Notes: generated by a model not told the origin, from the sequence alone. Counted from the stretch's first letter, positions 53,301-62,645 are shown. The stretch is DNA of 64,000 nt from Xanthostigma xanthostigma (GCA_963575645.1 OY754464.1:49156192-49220191); one strand, 5' to 3'. Program-made: numbers and translations.

Positions 53301-55434
53301 TGCTCCATATTCACTAAAAGCCCCTCCCTCACGCTCTTTGTGTCCCCCCACGGTACCGACCTCCAGTCATTCCTTCGCGGGGGGAAGAGTTACGGCTCAG
53401 GGCCGTTTCCTTCTTAATTCTACTGTCTTAAGATCTTCCATAATTCTCACAGCAAGGTCACATCTGGCATTCCAGTCCTCTTGTGAGCGCAACATATTTG
53501 TGACAAAGTTGTCAACCGTCACCGATGTTCCTGTTCTCCTTTCCAGTTTCTCCCTGTGTTGAGTGAATCGGATACACTGTATGAGAACATATTCCGCAGT
53601 CTCCTCTTCTTCTAGGCAACCGGGCATTCTGCACTCACCCCTATTCCAAATCTGTTCAGATATTGCTTAAACCCCCCATGTCCATACAGAATTTGGGTCA
53701 GGTGGTAATTGAGCTCCCCGTTCAGATCTCGGATTAGTCGGTGAGTCTACCTTCCTTTGTCTGAGGCGTTCCATCTTCTCTGCCAGTTCTCCCTGATCTC
53801 TTCTCGATCTCTTCTTTCCTCTGTGCTTCCACACGCATGGGCCCGCTTATATTGCGCCGCTCTTTCTCTGGCAATCAGATCTATCGGTTGTAACCCCGCG
53901 ATAACCAGTGCTGCGTCCTCTGATACCGTCCTATACGCTGATGATACCCTCCTGTCGATATACTGTCGATATACTGGTAGAAGTAACCTAGCATACGTCG
54001 GGGCCGTAAGTGCCTCCACCCACCCTGGTACTCGATAAAGCAATATAGAGGTCCCGACGCTCGCGAGTACTCGCCTTTGCCTCTGGCGTGGTCCACCGAT
54101 GTTGGGAAGAATTCTAGTGATATCCTTAATTGCTTTCCCCGCCTTTTCTCCTGCGTATATTAAGTAGGCTCTGAAGGTCAGCCGTTGGTCTATCAATATC
54201 CCTAGGTATCTCATTGAGGGTTGGGTGTTAAGTTTGTGCCCACGGTATTCTAGATTGACATTCTCCCTTTTTTTCTTCCCCGTGACAAGTACCGCCTCGG
54301 TCTTATGAATGGCAAGGGTCAGTCCGTTCATCAACAAGTGTGCACGAGACCATATACTTATATTTTACCATTCCAATGGGGAACGGTACTAGTGTAGGTC
54401 AAAAATAACTTTACAAAAATTTTACAATTTCTTTCCGTTTTGAGGCCCTCCGAATCCAGAAAACATATTTTTGAAAAACTCTGTGCGTCTGTTAGTCTGT
54501 TTGTTTGTCTGTTTGTTTGTTAGTCTGTTTGTCTTTGAACACGATACAGGTCAAACGGATGAGCGGATTAAAACCAAATTTTGGGAGGATGTTTGGTATG
54601 CAAATATGAAGAGCCCTATTGTTTTTGGGGAAAATCGGAGAAGACATACATGCTATAACGGTGTTTTTTATATAATAATGATATACTTTTTAAAACGGCT
54701 TATTATTCTATTTATTTTTTTAAGAAAGTTTCGTTAAATAATTTTTTTTTCTAAACTTTATAGTTTCGGTAATATTTTAAAAATAAAAAAAAAATCAGCC
54801 GGTTTTTGTTTTATGGATCTGTCAGAAATCAACTAGTTTGGCATGCTTTGATTAATTTTTACATGACGTGGAACATATTATGTAGGTAACCATGGCAACG
54901 AATAGCAAATATCATATTGATTACTAACCATTACCCGCGTCACATCACACGATATCAGAAATTTTATTTTCTTTATTATTATCAAATGCCGACATTTTTG
55001 AAGTTGGAATGGTCCCGTCGCCTAATTGGCTGGAATTTATTTATTTTTTTGTAAGTACCTGCTCAATTTGGAGCAAATTGTTCTTATGTGGTTGAACTAT
55101 GGCAATAGTAGTACGTCTACATTTATTTACGCAACATTGCTCCACTCGAATGTTAAATGTGTCATTTCACGACATTATGCAGATACGAGGACTAGCTATT
55201 TTATAGGGGGTTGTTCAAAACAGTTTTCTAAAATCGTTTAAGAGTATAATATTAGAAAGTGAGAATTTGTCCTTGGAAAAAATATATTTAAGGATCTGAC
55301 ATTCAGGTACTGTTTTAATTTGTTAAATTTATATAGGTACTAATGCTATTTTATTTTTACAGAAATTCAATAACGCATTGGGAATTTCAAACTCATATCG
55401 ACAGAGCAAAAACACAATACATAATGCATTATAG
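41376..55434 (+). CDS. JHBP/takeout-family secreted protein, gene B
   Basis: Six coding exons: 41376-41490, 43093-43276, 44935-45126, 50272-50377, 53082-53216, 55363-55434; 267 aa, all GT-AG, phases 1,2,2,0,0 as in gene A. The first about 25 residues (MAMCIRIKVLLTVIFYFHFI...) form a signal peptide. Shared blocks with gene A: RLLELFRKGMPNGIHLLNIP then PLEPYEKNHL, LNGSIN...LSTFETVDV, IPQILIKGEYHFDGLAA, and CQFDKLMGGGELEEVFN. Exon 4 has CKLKC, not present in A. The C-terminus is shorter (ends KNTIHNAL). A polyadenylation signal AATAAA lies at 55541-55546, 107 bases past the stop. The gene spans 14 kb because its introns are filled with transposons. Likely a secreted carrier of a hydrophobic ligand; ligand unknown. 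Reading frame intact, so not an obvious pseudogene. Confidence 0.82.
41718..42306. repeat. TGACGTGATAACG repeat split by an insertion, gene B intron 1
   Basis: The left half (TGACGTGATAACGTC ... CTGACCCTGTGCGTGC) is at 41720-41846 and the right half (ACGTTATCACGTAAAACTAT ... CAGACAACC) at 42247-42297. The 390-bp interior (GAAAACGGCCCTAACGATTT ... TTCGAATTATT) is a shorter relative of the sequence that surrounds the foldback at 47277-48312, in inverse orientation. Confidence 0.65.
42454..42793. mobile_element. hAT MITE with perfect 8-bp target duplication
   Basis: Ends CAGTGGCGTAACTACA and TGTAGTTACGCCACG, flanked by TCCATACG at 42446-42453 and 42794-42801. It is inserted in a repeat of the AGGGTTCC type. 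Length 340 bp, in intron 1 of gene B. Confidence 0.9.
42835..42945. other. double hairpin with ACTCG(T)nCGAGT stems
   Basis: Two successive stem-loops, each with AATATTA(A/T)CTCG, a T7 plus loop, and CGAGTTAATATT. The outer bases GAATGACAATG and CATTGTCATTC also pair, so the 111-bp block can fold as a whole. Confidence 0.75.
43595..43906. mobile_element. 312-bp foldback in gene B intron 2
   Basis: Arms 43595-43720 and 43777-43906 are inverted copies (TGCGCCATTTTTTTCACAAA at the outside, CTAACCGATTTTATAACGAT inside) with a spacer of about 56 bp. The opposing open frames 43711-43918 are mirror images. Confidence 0.85.
43920..44930. other. gene B intron 2 remainder
   Basis: No element ends recognised. 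Repeated use of phrases such as GTGAAAAAAACGTTTTTTTT suggests old repeat DNA. The acceptor TTTTTTAG ends at 44934. Confidence 0.35.
45321..46200. repeat. tRNA-derived SINE copies in a palindromic cluster
   Basis: One family occurs three times: minus strand 45321-45547, minus strand 45729-45915, and plus strand about 45918-46200. The last two, with 45 bp of extra flank, make a large palindrome. On the plus strand 45985-46059 folds like a tRNA: a 7-bp acceptor stem (in the first copy TGTCACT with GGTGACG), an anticodon stem CCGC/GTGG, and a B box GGTTCGTATCC. So it is a SINE, not a working tRNA. Confidence 0.65.
46240..46865 (-). repeat. dispersed repeat related to 24687-25315
   Basis: On the minus strand it has ATGAACTGTCAACAATTTTG, CAGTGAGGTAAAGTAAAGC and CATAAAGGCAAGTAAAATG; relatives are at 24950-25140, 29570-29770 and 48780-48900. 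It starts with CACAATCGAAGGCCACTGTC, like the inverted end at 25260-25313. Confidence 0.5.
46877..47098. repeat. string of seven short GC-rich hairpins
   Basis: Stem-loops at 46877-46891 (CCGAG/CTCGG), 46935-46951 (GAGAACC/GGTTCTC), 46968-46982 (GGAG/CTCC), 47005-47021 (GCGGGG/CCCCGC), 47044-47056 (GAGCC/GGCTC), 47066-47078 (GAACC/GGTTC) and 47084-47098 (GGAAGC/GCTTCC). All have 3-7 base loops. They are set in otherwise AT-rich intron DNA. Confidence 0.75.
47190..48660. mobile_element. older repeat carrying the foldback at 47277-48312
   Basis: Flanks 47200-47276 and 48313-48620 match, in inverse order, the 390-bp segment at 41850-42240 (GCGAAAGATG(C/T)AATATCATAG, CGATTTTTTCGAGAGATGAG). The match shows the empty site and dates the foldback as the later insertion. 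Confidence 0.6.
47277..48312. mobile_element. 1.04-kb foldback element, TA flanks
   Basis: TTGGGCTTTGACATGCTCAC at the left end is inverted at the right; arms of about 420 bp (47277-47690 and 47920-48312) include GGAGTACTGTTCACAGATGA-type sequence on both sides. TA precedes and follows. The central 230 bp has a broken frame with an asparagine/aspartate-rich segment. Confidence 0.8.
48661..49220. other. gene B intron 3 segment
   Basis: 48780-48910 is a diverged part of the 46240-46865 repeat family (TAACTGTCAACTGACAGATA, CATGAAAACAGCTATTTTAT). The rest, to 49220, is unassigned; it includes a GC-richer stretch 48950-49140 with no clear frame. Confidence 0.35.
49226..49876. repeat. TGACGTGATAACG repeat with interior
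   Basis: Starts TGACGTGATAACGTC at about 49228 and closes with ACGTTATCACGTAAAACTAT ... CAGACAACC near 49868. Its interior 49375-49690 matches 22640-23060. It may be a fuller form of the element whose halves abut at 23451-23640. Confidence 0.65.
50378..50855. other. gene B intron 4, first part
   Basis: Ends with phrases such as ACGTACGTACATACG near 50805-50825 that suggest old repeat. No element ends found. Confidence 0.35.
50885..51735. mobile_element. inverted-repeat element with a nested second one
   Basis: Outer arms of about 140 bp, 50885-51025 and 51598-51735, match inversely (GGCACTTAAAAAAA / TTTTTTTAAAGTGCC, CTACTAAATTGCAGAAAATG / inverse). Inside, AAAGTGAAACTTTTATTCC at 51206 and CCAATAAAAGTTTCACTT near 51517-51534 bound a 330-bp inner unit that includes ATGGCGGCGCCCATGG. 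Confidence 0.65.
51893..52022. repeat. TTCTA pentanucleotide microsatellite
   Basis: About 26 units of TTCTA/TATTC, with two TTCAA variants near 51919-51935. Overlapping long frames here (for example 51817-52160) only translate the repeat. Confidence 0.95.
52065..52170 (-). mobile_element. very short Helitron-like fragment
   Basis: The minus strand ends ...GGCGAGCCTGCTAG at 52065, followed by host T, and begins near TCTATCTATACCTATATAAT around 52170. Only about 105 bp lies between, so it is a heavily deleted copy. Confidence 0.5.
52185..53045. mobile_element. foldback TIR element rich in AACTAGTTTTA motifs
   Basis: GTTACCG(A)TAAAACCCGTT and following bases give inverted ends of about 85 bp (52185-52270 and 52960-53045). 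The motif AAAACTAGTTTTAAC or its half occurs many times in both end regions. The middle has two diverged direct units of about 240 bp (near 52385 and 52625; both contain CTTATG(G/A)A and GATCAAACA). It stops 36 bases before exon 5 of gene B. Confidence 0.8.
53225..54355 (-). mobile_element. 5'-truncated R1/TRAS-type LINE, antisense in gene B intron 5
   Basis: The 3' end is at the T-run 53225-53233 (A-tail on the minus strand), about 8 bases past the exon 5 donor. The minus-strand frame 54337-53747 encodes the end of a reverse transcriptase region (VTGKKKRENVNLEYRG, MRYLGILIDQRLTF) and the connection region (ADQ-like IAGLQPIDLIARERA). It is followed by HRLIRDLNGELNYHLTQILY and a C-x-x-C...H...C finger region. 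These features place it in the R1/TRAS group of non-LTR elements. Confidence 0.8.
53397..54337 (-). pseudogene. LINE reverse-transcriptase C-terminal region, broken
   Basis: The frame 54337-53747 (about 196 codons) is stopped by TAG at the place where family members have a tryptophan before THRLI. Reading then resumes through LTQILYGHGGFKQYLNRFGI, and a frame change near 53625 leads to GCLEEEETAEYVLIQC and a basic end. The catalytic FADD part is upstream of the truncation and missing. Not functional. Confidence 0.75.
54370..55040 (+). repeat. dispersed repeat, family 1, gene B intron 5
   Basis: Collinear with 6600-7230, including CGAATCCAGAAAACATATTT, a CTGTTTGTTTGTCTG expansion, CAAACGGATGAGCG and ACCCGCGTCACATCACACG. 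Continues to GTCCCGTCGCCTAATTGGCT at 55010-55035, which is matched on the minus strand at 25770-25795. Confidence 0.7.
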
Positions 55435-55834
55435 ATCACATAACATTATTTAATTTTATTACTACTCAAAAAGCCAAATTTCGTCGATTTGAGTAACGAA
55501 AAAGAAAAAATGTTTTTGTGAAAAAAAATTATATTTGGTAAATAAAAACCTGTTAGTAATATAAACTTAAAGTGCTAGACAGTTTTGTCATTGCTAACTT
55601 TGTGCCAGATGCTATTTTAGTATTTGAAAAAAAAAATTCTCGAACCATTCAGTATAGCTGAAATTTTAATATGATATAGTGACGGTATCAAAAAACCTAT
55701 AATTAATTTGCCAGATAGAAAATCAGTTGTTTTTACATAATATATCACAACTGGCCCTTATATAAGCATTACGACATTAGTGTCGATGTATTATTTTAAT
55801 AAACTACATTATCAACGAGTTTTGGCTCCTGCAA

Positions 55835-56258
55835 ACGAGGCTAGAAACAATGCTAGGAGTTCTGCTGGCCGGTAGGCTGGATACGAAACTGGAAATGACG
55901 TCACTGCGGGCTGACCTGTTAGCTCACAAGATAGGTTTTAAAATTAGACCAGGGGCTATTTTCCTCGCTAGGTACGCTGCTAGGTATGAGCAAGAACCAA
56001 TCAGAAAGCAGTATCTTGTGCCGTGGGCGACTACAAGCGTCATTCTGTTCAGAGTCAGACTACAGACACATTTTGCTTTGTGTTTATATTCAAACTGTCA
56101 CTGCGCGCGCAACAGATCTATTGACACAACAAGCTTGAAAACTAGTCTCGTGTGAAGCGAGCACATAACAGCAATCAAGAAAATCAGCGTTAGAAAACAA
56201 GTAGGCAAATCTAGCAAGGAAACTAGCAGCGTTTGTAGCACATGTGCAGCGGCCTTTA
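55835..56258. mobile_element. second copy of the AAAGGCCGCTGC element
   Basis: Matches 31030-31432 (GGAAATGACGTCACTGCGGG, CACTGCGCGCGCA) and keeps the right end GTGCAGCGGCCTTTA; the left end is decayed. Overlapping frames on both strands (55850-56365) are not conserved in the other copy. Confidence 0.7.
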
Positions 56259-56259
56259 G

Positions 56260-57001
56260 GCTTATTCATGGTACGGCGCTGCATAAAGTGAACGGCAGTG
56301 GATAGAGTAGATTTTACGTACACGTGGTGTGTACGTGAGATCTCACAAATACTTTGATAAAACACGATTCAATTGGTTCCTCCAACTCCATGCTCACACC
56401 GATAGGTACGTCTCGTGGCTCCTGACCGGGAAAAGGTTAAGCTAGGTTTTCCGACATTTATGTGAGGGAGTCTATGGGAAAAAATAGTAGGAAATAAAAA
56501 TACTTGTTATGACAAATTTTTATTTTAATAGTATATTATAAGTATTTACATCATGAAATATTAATAACATTTATATAATAGATAACAATATTAATAATAA
56601 CAACAATTACATTTTATTCCGCAAGAAACAATCACACAGATACAAGTTGTTAAATTATCTGGTTGGTAATTATCAAATATAATTATTTTCTAATAATAAA
56701 TTACCATAAGCGCCATTAGATTTTTTTTAAAGGGGAGGGGGTCGCAACGTAAATTTAACTACGGATAGAAAATGAATGGAGAACCAAATAAATAAAAAAT
56801 CAAAACACATTCGACACACATATAGGTACTAGTTTTTGTATCGAAAACGCACGATTTAGGTTGATACTCAGCTAGTCGAAATTTCTCGTTCGATCTCGCC
56901 TTTTTGACACCAGCATGGAATCTAGCAATCGATGCGTGTTTTTCTCATACTTTCCGATACTTTTTCGCAGTCGATTCTGTATCCGTATCTGCAATAATAA
57001 A
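56260..57001. other. intergenic downstream of gene B
   Basis: No gene or element recognised; AT-rich with a G-run near 56733-56743. Confidence 0.4.
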
Positions 57002-57003
57002 TA

Positions 57004-57400
57004 CAGTCGAATCTGGATAAGCAAGAGTTCAAGAGATTGCGATCTTTTTTTCGCTTATGGAGGTTTTTCACTAACCCAAGTTTCTAGCTTATAGAGGTAC
57101 AGGAGTGGCCTTTCTCACTTCTAGAGGTGTATAAAGACTGGGTATACAAAAATAATGTTAGTTCAGCTATTTATGACTCATTCTTATTGCGTAGAACTAT
57201 TAGTATAGGTTCGACTATCGCTTATTGACGTACAGGCAAGTAGTGGTCTCAGTCCATAAGTGAAAAATGCCTTTCTTTTATTGAGGTTTCTGTATCTCAC
57301 TTATAGAGGTTTTAGAGGGTTACAAAGACGGTACCTGGCAATTACTCTCACTTAGAGAGTTTTCTCGCTTACCCAGTTCTCAATCACTCAGGTTTGACTG
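57004..57400. mobile_element. pogo-like MITE
   Basis: CAGTCGAATCTGGATAAGC at the left and GCTTACCCAGTTCTC...CAGGTTTGACTG at the right are inverted, imperfect; TA on both sides. The interior repeats CTTATAGAGGTTT several times. Confidence 0.75.
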
Positions 57401-57402
57401 TA

Positions 57403-58140
57403 TATCCAAATCTAAACGTCGATGCAGTGAATCCCGTCTGCTTCGCATATACTTCTAATTTCGCGCATGACTATTGTTTTTGCTGGACACTTTTTGAATA
57501 AATATACGTATAATTTAATTTGTGAAAAGCAAATGTACAAACAATTTATAAAATTGCTAGACGTCCGTAACATCCAACCGCGCGGCTCTAGCCACTTCAG
57601 CCGCGTGATTCTCGCTTTATTTTTACGAGGAATTGATTGCCAGATCCTATGGTGTAATGATTTGCACCGTGCTGCGTTACGTTGTATCAACTTAAATGTG
57701 ATTATGCTTTTAATTCCAAAATAACGCTTGTGTCTTCTTTGCTTATGAAATGTATACATTATAATTATTAATTATACAATATAATAATATTATAATTGTA
57801 TTCTGTATGTACATATATTATGTAGTTATACATTTATTTCTCTATATTAATGTGCTAGAAATCCTCTTAACCGTACATGTTTTTCTTTTATAGATCTTTA
57901 TGACTTTTACTTATCAATTATGAGCACATATTTTTGCATATTCATCTGAATTAGGTATTATTATGAATATTATATTCTTAATAAACTTCAATATTCCAAT
58001 AACATTAAAATAAAATGAAAATTTTGCATGATTTTGTAACACTCAAGAACTTTTTATCTTACATAACTGTGTTGATTTATGAGTTGTGACTCGTAAATAA
58101 AAAATATGGAGTTTCCATTACTTCTAACTACGATATTATA
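57403..58140. other. intergenic
   Basis: Opposing open frames overlap at 57412-57759; neither resembles a known protein or has splice support, so no gene is called. Confidence 0.35.
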
Positions 58141-58144
58141 ACAA

Positions 58145-58390
58145 TCCTCGGGTTCTAGTTCGTGAATTGATGAAAGTGATATTGGATATAGCTATCTTTT
58201 ATTAAAATTAAATGAAAAATATGAATTGGCGCTAGGCTCGAATAATTTGGTCTGTTGGTAACTTTGAAAGACACAGTTATGTTAGACAAATTGTAGTGAA
58301 ACTATTTGAGTTAATTTTTTTATTGGTTATTTGAGATTTCTAACCTGACAGTCCGGCGTAATGTCAAATATTCTGGTAATTAAAAATCAA
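58145..58390 (+). mobile_element. SINE-like element, diverged copy
   Basis: Matches the body of 24417-24735: CTCGGGTTCTAGTTCG, GAATTGGCGCTAGGCTCGAA, GTCTGTTGGTAACTTTGAAA and GTAATGTCAAATATTCTGG. Confidence 0.5.
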
Positions 58391-58702
58391 AGGAAACAAT
58401 ACAGACACAGTGAAGTATTTCACAGTGATAATAAAAAAATAATTATTTAATCAATGTTCTTAATTTATTACTGATACACGATTCTTGTAAAAAGAAATCA
58501 TTTCTACGAATACATGTTTATATAAGATTACCTATTCAATTTATGAAATTGATTATTATTAAACAAAAAACGGATTAAAAATTGTATGTTTATATTAATC
58601 ATTAAAAAAAGAAACAGTTTATAAGTAGGGTGAGTGTTGAATACACTGGGTAATATGAAATAATACCATAATTTAAAGTTTGAGCTCGCCATATATTATG
58701 CC

Positions 58703-58974
58703 ATGAAATCTGTGACCAGGAGACCTAGCTTCCTATGCTTGCCGTGTTTCGAGACGGACAATTTTCTGGGGCATGCGAGAGGGCGCTGTTATCCTACTTG
58801 GGAAATCTTCGGTTCTTTCCATTCGTTTTTGCCATAGTTACCACAGCTGCTTAACTTCACCGCCACTACACACATGTAAGCCATGAACGTGCATGCGTTA
58901 CCCAGTAGCTGACATTGCGACAGATATCGGTCCACCGGTACGCTCGAGCTGGGTCTCCTGGTTACAGACTTCAT
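58703..58974. mobile_element. 272-bp TIR element
   Basis: ATGAAATCTGTGACCAGGAG at the left; the right end is the inverse of ATGAAGTCTGTAACCAGGAG (26-bp arms). GC-richer than its flanks. No target duplication found; the frame inside (58789-58974) is not recognised. Confidence 0.7.
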
Positions 58975-59014
58975 CTGTTATACAATAAATTTTATCAAAG
59001 AAAGTCATCTACTA

Positions 59015-59470
59015 TTAACGTCTGAATAGAACTCTTTAAATAAATAAAATTGTAATATTGACAAAAAATAATATAAAAATATAAATCAATATAACAAAAG
59101 GTGACGTTAAAACTAAACAAATTACAAAAACGTAATGTTGTTTACAAAATTAGTTGCGAAAATTGTGATATGAATTATATTGAGCAAACAAAAAGAGCGC
59201 TTAAAACACGAATAAAAGAACACCAAAGCAATCATATTATTACTCGCTGATAAGCATAATGTCGTAACTAAGCATACAATTAAATACGATCATAAAATTA
59301 ATTGGGATAGTGTTAAAATTTTAGATAATGAAACTAATTATTTTAAAAGAAGTATTTCTGAAATGTTATATATAAAATCTAATAAAGTTTCTCTTAATGC
59401 TCAATTAGATCCTGTTATATAGATTTAGATTTTTATATTATTTTTTGTCAATACATAGTTTGAAGAAAGT
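59015..59470 (+). mobile_element. Penelope-like element fragment
   Basis: Begins with GTCTGAATAGAACTCTTTAA and AATAAAATTGT, as in the other terminal repeats, has a GIY-YIG coding relic in the middle, and ends with ATTATTTTTTGTCAATACAT. The reverse transcriptase part is missing. Confidence 0.75.
59152..59422 (+). pseudogene. GIY-YIG endonuclease fragment of a Penelope-like element
   Basis: The frame from 59152 reads CENCDMNYIEQTKRALKTRI then KEHQSNHI, and stops at a TGA. Reading resumes in another frame as DKHNVVTKHTIKYDH and ends LNAQLDPVI. The C-x-x-C-x-x-x-Y-I-x-Q-T-x-R pattern followed by R-I-x-E-H is the C-terminal endonuclease of Penelope-like elements. The normal YIG is YIE here, and the frameshift disables it. 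Confidence 0.75.
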
Positions 59471-59627
59471 CATCTACCCTAAAAACCGCGTCATTTTTGT
59501 TTTTGACGTTATCTCAGTTTATAAGCGATGTGCCTTGTAAGTCAATAATTGATTGTGCTTCGACTTTTTGTAAAGATATCGTTTTTATAGTACATTAACT
59601 TTATGTTAATTGTTATTTCAGTGAAAT

Positions 59628-60165
59628 ATATACGCTAGGAAAGTATCTTTGACACGCGACCTTCGCACTATCTCATGTTTGATTTTTTCAAAAGTGGTTC
59701 ACCAAAAACACATGGAAACCAGCGTTATTCTAATTATAAAAAAATATTTACACAAAATGTTAGTAAAAAAACTACATAAATGATATACATTTTTAAATTC
59801 TTAATTTTTTAAATCTTATTTTTGTTAACAAAATAACTAATAATGATTACAGACGTAAAATAAAATTTATTTACCCTTGACGACATACTGCTGCAGTCCA
59901 TTTTTTTCCTCTCTAATTCATAAGAAAATCCAGGAAAGTGGTGGAATTGTAATTCTGGATGTTTAGTTGGTGTATCTTTACAATCAACAACACAGTACTT
60001 CCGATTTGATAGCTTTTTCCCTATTTTATTCGACAATTAATCCTTATTAAAATGCTCGAATAACATATTATGACACTAAGGTTTTGACTGAACCAAATTA
60101 AAAAAAAAAAAACTACGGGAAGGCGCAAAAGTCGCCTGTCTAAAGATACTTTCCTAGCGTATAAT
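59628..60165 (-). mobile_element. THAP-domain TIR element (P-like), about 540 bp
   Basis: Inverted ends of about 38 bp: TATACGCTAGGAAAGTATCT at the left and its inverse at the right, then GACA(C/G)GCGAC. Near the right end the minus strand encodes the first part of a THAP domain. THAP zinc fingers open the transposases of P-type elements, so this is probably an internally deleted P relative. A clear 8-bp target duplication is not seen. Confidence 0.7.
59809..60036 (-). pseudogene. THAP zinc-finger fragment, frameshifted
   Basis: The frame includes NRKYCVVDCKDTPTKHPELQ then FHHFPGF and ELERKK. This gives the C-x3-C and FHxFP landmarks of a THAP domain. Directly after ELERKK an A-run (seven A on the minus strand, about 59899-59905) puts the frame off by one; the conserved tryptophan of the fold is legible only in the neighbouring frame. 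The rest of the transposase is absent. Confidence 0.65.
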
Positions 60166-62640
60166 ATTAATCAGAACATTTTATGCCAATGTTTTTCTTG
60201 ATGTTTGTTCAAGTAAAATGAAATATTCCCGATTAATGGATATTACTCTTTTAATGGATGTTCCATATAACCCGACAATGCTTATTTGAAAATAAATAAT
60301 TCTTTAAAGTGACATTGATCTTTATGTGCACCTATATTATCCAACATGGACATTTAATATTTTCCTCCATTTTTGGTCTTCGTATTTAAATGAATATTTG
60401 TAAAATTTCTTTTACAATTTTTAAACAATATTTTCTCTTCCAAATTCGTTGGATGACACTTTTAGATGAAGCTATGAAGTATTAAGACTAAAAATTTTAA
60501 ACCAATAAAAATCTTAGTTTTCGGTTTATTAAAAAAATTAGAAACTGTTCCATTTTACCTATATTACTCTACTACTTATTCATAAATTACGTCAGCATTT
60601 TTTAATAAATCATCAAAAGTAAGTATAATATTTGGCACGTTTGAGTTATTATAATAAAAATTATAGACAACGAAGTGAAGACTTTACTACAAACATACTA
60701 TAAATTGAGCAACAATACAGCATGTGGCAACGGAATGAATAAAATTCGTAAGCTATTAAATATTCTAAAATATAAATTATTGGTATTCTTTGGTTTACGA
60801 AAAGATTTCTAGGATACAAAATGTTTTTTTGTGAAACCAAAAAAAAAGGTTTATATCCACTGAGCCTTGCCTTTATAATATTTTTAATTCAGATGGGAGT
60901 AATTTTTTAGTTCATCGTTAAATAATACTCAATTTCAAATATTTCTGTTCATAGAATTATTAATATGTTATCATTAAAAAAACGATACTTCATTTAGTAT
61001 TTTTGTTGTTTAAAAAAATTGTCTTAAAAGCGTCCACATGGGTTTTTCTTCTTTAAAAGCAAATTTTCACAAATCAATTTTTCGTACATTTTTCAAATTT
61101 CTAAATATTCAGGTACTATTTTTTGTTCAATATTGCGACATTGTTTTTTTTATATCTTGCTATTTTATATAGGTATTCTGATCTTATTTTATATCGCATG
61201 TCATTATTTTTATTTATTATGTTATTATTGATTTAGTCAATAAAATATGTCATTACATATTTCCAATAATATTTCTTCCATGCAATTAATCTGTTAATGC
61301 AGCGGCATAGCTTGAGAAAATCAAATAATTGTTTATACAGTTATAAAAGCACAAAAAGAATAGTAAATTAGAATACCCTAAAAATAATTTTAAGATATTG
61401 AATCGCATCAAAATTTGCCCTTAAATTCAAAAATGATAGATTTCAATTACATAGTCTGATCTGATTGATATCCATAGGTACTAAATTATTACGTTATAAA
61501 TACGAATTTAAGGTTGAAACAAGCATTTCGCAATCTGTAACTACTAAAAACCAAGATGGGGTTAAAAATTTAAATTTTGTTATTTATTGTCAGATTTTAT
61601 TGATTTTCAGTATAATTATTAATTTCAGTATAATTATGTACACTGTACAGGTACACGTGTATTCGGTCGTTGAGTATCATTTTGAGGTCAACATTTAATC
61701 TCTGCGTTTTTTCCCTACATTATTGAAAAAGAAAAAAAAAACTTTATGTTTTAAACTTCTGCACTGAACCTTGTGGATGTGACGAAGAATGTTAAACGTT
61801 AGTTGTAAAACTTTGATGCTAATTATTTTAAATTTGTTTGTTAAGAAGTGTATTTTGATTTGTGTCAAGTACGGGTACCATTTAAATAAATATCTGCGAT
61901 GATTCTTTATACATTTCTTCCACCTTTTTCTTTAATGCAGGCATTCAAACTTAAAATAAATTAATATTGAACTGAAAATAACACTCGGTAGGTAAATATA
62001 CGTGTACAGACCAAAAATCAACCAAATCCGACAATAAAGAGTAAAATTGAAATGGTTTGCCGTCATCTTGGCTTTTGGTTGGCAAATTCTAATGATTTCT
62101 AATCTCGAATTTGTAGTTAGCAATTGGAAATCAGGCCATTTTGTATTTTCGCGACCATATATCTTAAAATGACTCTTAGTGTGTGCCAATTTATTATGCC
62201 TAATTTCATTATTTCTTAAAAAAGTGAACAATTATTACGGCATGCCGCCGCACTATATGGAATAATTTATACAATAATGTTTTTAGTGTTCACAGTACAT
62301 TCATAAGTTTATTTATGTTGTAATAATAATTATTATTAAAACGCTTATATTGGTTTCACTTGTATTTAAATATACTCGTATATAAAAAAAAATCTTTCAG
62401 CTCAATAGTCACCCGCTTCCAAATGTCTAACTTTGCATCTGTATGCAATTTTGAGGAAAATACAATATTCTGATATTTTAGATGTAATATTTGTATAACA
62501 AGTCAATAATGGAAGTAAAAACGTTTGGTGGAAGTGCCGTTGTTCACAGTGGAAAAACGTATCTCCGGCCGTTTAAAATTTCAAATAATATGCGCTAGAT
62601 AAGTTTGAAAAAGAAATTTATAGTTTATAGTTTCAAAAAA
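60166..62640. other. intergenic, AT-rich, no gene or element recognised
   Basis: Long AT-rich sequence with many short poly-A/T tracts. No exon with paired splice sites, no inverted ends and no repeat matching elsewhere in the window were found. Confidence 0.4.
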
Positions 62641-62645
62641 ATCTA

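Noticed and set aside
55850-56365. Two opposing frames of about 100 codons
   Set aside because: They lie mostly in a MITE whose other copy at 31007-31432 does not keep either frame.
57412-57759. 115-codon minus-strand frame
   Set aside because: An equally open frame lies opposite, no known motif, no splice context; kept as unassigned.
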